Origin: Tetmemena sp. SeJ-2015
Taxonomy: Eukaryota > Ciliophora > Spirotrichea > Sporadotrichida > Oxytrichidae
Direction: 5' to 3'
NCBI GenBank assembly: GCA_027382625.1
Contig: JAJKFJ010021845.1
Location: 1-64,000, forward strand
DNA length: 64,000 nucleotides
A program made the position numbers and the translations under genes. The notes below the pieces were generated by a model. The model saw only the letters and a program-made list of their open reading frames with translations. It made no database searches and had not been told where the DNA came from. This document shows, piece after piece, positions 61,316-64,000 of this stretch (positions are counted from its first letter, which is position 1; the number at the start of each line of letters is the position of its first letter).

Positions 61316-62416
61316 GGTCGACAGGTTTCGCGACGGGGGGGCGGGGGCCGGCGGGGGGTGCGGAAAGCCGGGGGTCGGTGTCGGCGGCGGCTTTCCAGCC
61401 CTCCATCCCCTCGGACCAGACCATGCTGGCGCGGCCCAGCGCGCCCGAAGCGATCATGCCGGACAGGTCGGTCTCGGAGAAGGGGCCTTTGGTCGCACCG
61501 TTTTCGGCGACATGCCACTGCTTGCCCGCAGGCGGCGGGGGCGGCGGGCGGGGGATGGCCGGGGCGGCACCCAGGGGCCCATGTTCTGCGCCATGCCCAT
61601 GCCCATGCCGGCGGCCATGCCCGCGCCCATCATCCCGCCCGCGCGAGGCCGGATTGGCCAGCGCCTCGGCGGCGTTGAACTGCATGTATTTGTTCAGATC
61701 GCCCGCCACACCCATCGAGGTGCGCTTGTCCAGAACCTTTTCCACCTCTTCGGGCAGGCTGATGTTCTCGACATAGAATTCCGGGACGACACCGTTCATT
61801 TCCGCCACCTTGGGCGCGATCGGGGGTGGGGCGATGATCTTGCCCAAGATTTTTCAAGGTTCGCGGCCATGTCGAGGACGGGATGCCCGAGCCCGCCCAG
61901 AACCTGGCTGGCCGCCTGCACGATGATGTTGCGGACCTGCTCCGACACTTCGTCGGCGGTGAATTCACCATCGGTGCCGACGATTTCGCGCAGGAACACG
62001 CCCGGATCGGTGACGCGCAGGGAATAGGTGCCGAATGCGCGCAGGCGGACGGGGCCGAATTCGGGGTCGCGGCACATGATGGGGTTTTTCGTGCCCCATT
62101 TCAGGTCGTTGAAGCGGGTGGTCGAGACGAAGTAGATCTCGGATTTGAAGGGCGAGTTGAAGCCGTGGTCCCAGTGCTGCAACGTGGTGAGCAGCGGCAT
62201 GTTGTTGGTCTGCAGCTCGTACAAACCCGGGCCGAACGTGTCGGCCAGCTGCCCCTCATGGATGAAGACCGCCGCCTGGCCTTCGCGCACCGTCAGCTTG
62301 GCGCCCATCTTGATCGCCTGCCCGCGCCGGTCAAAGCGCCAGACCATCGTGTCGCGGGTGTCATCGGTCCAGTCGATGACGTCGATGAACTCGCCCTTGA
62401 GGAAATCGAAGACCAT
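61312..62416 (-). CDS. SPFH-domain protein with C-terminal GYF_2 domain (YdjI-like)
   Basis: MVFDFLKGEFIDVIDWTDDT start, TDTMVWRFDRRGQAIKMGAK-type strand, LTVREGQAAVFIHEGQLADT, FGPGLYELQTNNMPLLTTLQ, RAFGTYSLRVTDPGVFLREI: the SPFH/prohibitin-like core of YdjI proteins. Then EFYVENISLPEEVEKVLDKR and a His/Gly-rich linker, and a GYF_2 domain (QWHVAENGATKGPFSETDLS, MVWSEGMEGWKA). Frame changes near 61850 and at the end; the natural stop is probably TGA 61312. Likely forms membrane microdomains with its neighbours. Confidence 0.88.
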
Positions 62417-62460
62417 GGCTTTGTCCTTCCAATTCGCAATCAAAACCCGGAAATGCGGGT

Positions 62461-63386
62461 TCAACTGTTCCGCCCAAAGCCGGCGTGCAAGCGATTCCAC
62501 GATGGGTCTGCCTCCGGCCCAGCCCGCATCCCCGGCCGCAGGGCCGGATCGTAAAGATGCGCAGCATCAAACTCGTCCTGCTGGTCAGCAGCGAGAATTC
62601 CTCGTCATCGTTGAAGATCGAGGGCCGCGCCTTGGGACTGTCATTCGCAAGGCCCAGGCCCTGGGCGATCTCCTCATGAAAGCAGGACTGGCGCAGAAGA
62701 TCAGGGTGCTCGGCGCGGACCACCGCGACGGCCCGGTTGTAAGCACCCGTGTTGCCGGGCGAGACCGCGTAGACCATGCAATAGGTCGTGCGCGGCATCT
62801 GGGTGACATCGGAAATGTCGCGCGAGGACAAGCCCGGCATCGCGGCGGCAAGCTGCGGGGCCAGCGCCTCGCGTTCGTCTTCCGAGACGATGAAGATGGT
62901 GAAATTGACATCGCCGTCGGCCAAGGCGATCGAATGGCCTGTTAGGCGCGCCAGATGCGCCAGATATGAGCCGATCCGTGCCCGGTCGGTGGCCTGCCGG
63001 TCGGGCGAAACCGAGGCGCCAAATCGCAGCCCGACCCGCACCGGCACTTGCCATTTGCGCAGGATCGAAGAGGTCTCGCCGCGCACGAAGCCGCCGCCCT
63101 GGCGCGAGTATTCGTCATACAGCGCCACGCGGAGGAAGTTCTCGGCCAGGATCGGTCGTAAGGCGTGTCCGGCCCGCCGCCATCGGTGCGCATCAGCCCT
63201 TCGGCCAGAAGCGCGCGCTGCACCTCGGCAAAATAGGCCCGGGCGGCGGCGGAATTTCGCCGTCACGGCCGGGGGCGCCGCACCGGCACCGGGCGCGGGC
63301 AGGAGGGGCAGAGACCAAGGCCGGATCGACGCAGCCCGACAGGGTCAGCCAGGGGCAAGTAGCAGAAAGCGAAGCGGATGCGTCAA
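62461..63386 (-). CDS. DUF2927 lipoprotein
   Basis: Outer-membrane or periplasmic lipoprotein. A lipobox LTLSGC is read near 63335 after a hydrophobic leader that starts at TTG 63386 (THPLRFLLLAPW, one frame slip). The DUF2927 body reads ENFLRVALYDEYSRQGGGFV, WQVPVRVGLRFGASVSPDRQ, DGDVNFTIFIVSEDEREALA, TTYCMVYAVSPGNTGAYNRA and SCFHEEIAQGLGLANDSPKA, where HEE-x5-LGL resembles a metallopeptidase-like motif. Frame changes near 63355, 63165 and 62560. Lies 45 bp upstream of the SPFH gene. Confidence 0.82.
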
Positions 63387-63481
63387 GAAAGGTCTCGGTG
63401 CCGATGGTCAGGGGGAAGGTGCGGATGGGGCGGGGCGCGCGGCACGGCGCGCGTCTGGCCGAAGCCAGGGTCTTCGCGCAG

Positions 63482-64000
63482 TTCAGACCTCCATCTTGGT
63501 CAGACTCAACCTCGGCGGCGGCGCGCTTGCCTTGCCCTCATCGGCGATGCGCAGGCTGTCTCGATGGTTGCGATCAGCGTTTCATTGGCCTTCTTGACCG
63601 TCTCGATGTCGAAGATGCCGCGTTCCATCTCTTCGCGCACCACACGGTTGGCTTCGTTCAGGTTCTTGGCATTGGCCTCGAGCAGTTCATTGGTCAGGTC
63701 GCTTGCCTCGCGCACCGCCTCGGCCGCCTCGCGCGAACGCTGGATGGTGACCGCCTGCGCAAGCTGGGTTTCCCACAAGGGCACGGTGTTCACGAGCGTG
63801 GAGTTGATCTTGGTGATCAGGCTCTTGTCGTTTTCCTGCACCAGCCGGATCGAGGGCAGCGACTGCATCGTGACCTGGCGCGTCAGCTTCAGGTCATGCA
63901 CCCGGCGCTCCAGATCATCGCGGGCAGCGCGCAGGTCGCGCATTTCCTGGCTTTTCAGGATCTTGTCATTCGGCTGCGGCGGCGATTTCGGCCTCTTTCG
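63482..64000 (-). CDS. telA: TelA-family toxic anion resistance protein, C-terminal part
   Basis: Cut by the window end. RDLRAARDDLERRVHDLKLT, then LVQENDKSLITKINSTLVNT, VPLWETQLAQAVTIQRSREA, TNELLEANAKNLNEANRVVR and EMERGIFDIETVKKANETLI form the long helical TelA (KlaA) C-terminus. A frame change near 63560 disturbs the last ~25 residues; the probable stop is TGA 63482. TelA proteins are linked to tellurite and antimicrobial-peptide resistance and often sit beside SPFH/YdjI genes, as here. Confidence 0.93.

Noticed and set aside
60213..61847. A fused SPFH-GYF-zinc-ribbon single protein
   Set aside because: The fusion depends on a frame that skips a natural ATGA stop/start overlap at 61312-61315; a 1-nt slip in the GYF region explains it.
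8911..64000. A bacterial gene island transferred into a ciliate chromosome
   Set aside because: The bacterial half keeps a complete bacterial gene order, codon style and a tRNA with encoded CCA, has no introns or reassigned codons, and is cut in mid-gene at the join. A chimera is simpler.

Overview
This window is a chimera of two unrelated genomes joined at about 8911-8920. Bases 1 to ~8910 are AT-rich eukaryotic DNA from a ciliate. Long reading frames stay open only if TAA and TAG are read as glutamine and TGA as the sole stop. Three short GT...AG introns can be placed exactly, because removing them restores protein homology. This code and the intermediate GC content suggest a spirotrich (hypotrich- or Halteria-like) ciliate; this is inference. 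Bases ~8920 to 64000 are GC-rich, intron-free DNA from an alphaproteobacterium, most likely a Rhodobacteraceae (Rhodobacter/Paracoccus-like). Pointers to this are dnaG-rpoD, secG-pyrG, a VPLPA-CTERM-type protein, a bacterial NDUFS4-like complex I subunit, a DUF2927 lipoprotein and a dispersed intergenic hairpin. Both genes at the join, ciliate CDC45 and bacterial rpoD, are cut at the same point, as expected from a misassembly or a chimeric read.

Ciliate part: an acid ceramidase/NAAA-like gene (+, cut by the window start), a cathepsin L-like cysteine protease (-, complete, one 38-nt intron), a large Gln/Asn/Ser-rich coiled-coil protein (+) and the C-terminal part of CDC45 (-). A perfect 13-bp inverted repeat lies in the divergent spacer between the protease and the coiled-coil gene. 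No telomeric repeat is seen.

Bacterial part, in order: rpoD (partial) and dnaG; a ~9 kb minus-strand cluster with a polar amino acid ABC importer (ATPase, two binding proteins, two permeases), two glutamine synthetase-family ligases, a class I amidotransferase and a PuuB-like oxidase, which together look like uptake plus gamma-glutamylation of an amine or amino acid; PhnD-like, TerB-like, PhzF-like and rlmJ genes; a ribbon-helix-helix protein and a Phd/RelE-type toxin-antitoxin pair; a VPLPA-CTERM-like protein; lepA; a phosphatase and a flavin-binding protein; PCuAC and DUF2946 copper-linked proteins; rpmB; meaB; argF-argD; a serine hydrolase; DUF1993 and isochorismatase; a methyltransferase and an MFS permease; secG-pyrG; uvrB; the NDUFS4-like gene, a GNAT gene and tRNA-Arg(UCU); an enolase-superfamily enzyme; three alpha/beta hydrolases and a threonine dehydratase; an MsbA-like ABC exporter and an acyl-CoA synthetase; dtd, a fructokinase, purC and a glycerate kinase; and a terminal cluster of zinc-ribbon, SPFH-GYF, DUF2927 lipoprotein and TelA genes.

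Sequence quality is poor in the bacterial part. Nearly every long gene carries one or more 1-nt frame changes, and several patches (about 12.3-12.7, 13.0-14.3, 30.0-31.1, 31.8-32.2, 40.4-41.0, 42.3-42.9, 51.2-53.3 and 54.3-55.4 kb) are corrupted towards runs of G and C. Universal genes such as rpmB, pyrG and dnaG are hit, so the breaks are best read as consensus errors, not pseudogenes. Coordinates for broken genes are outer limits.
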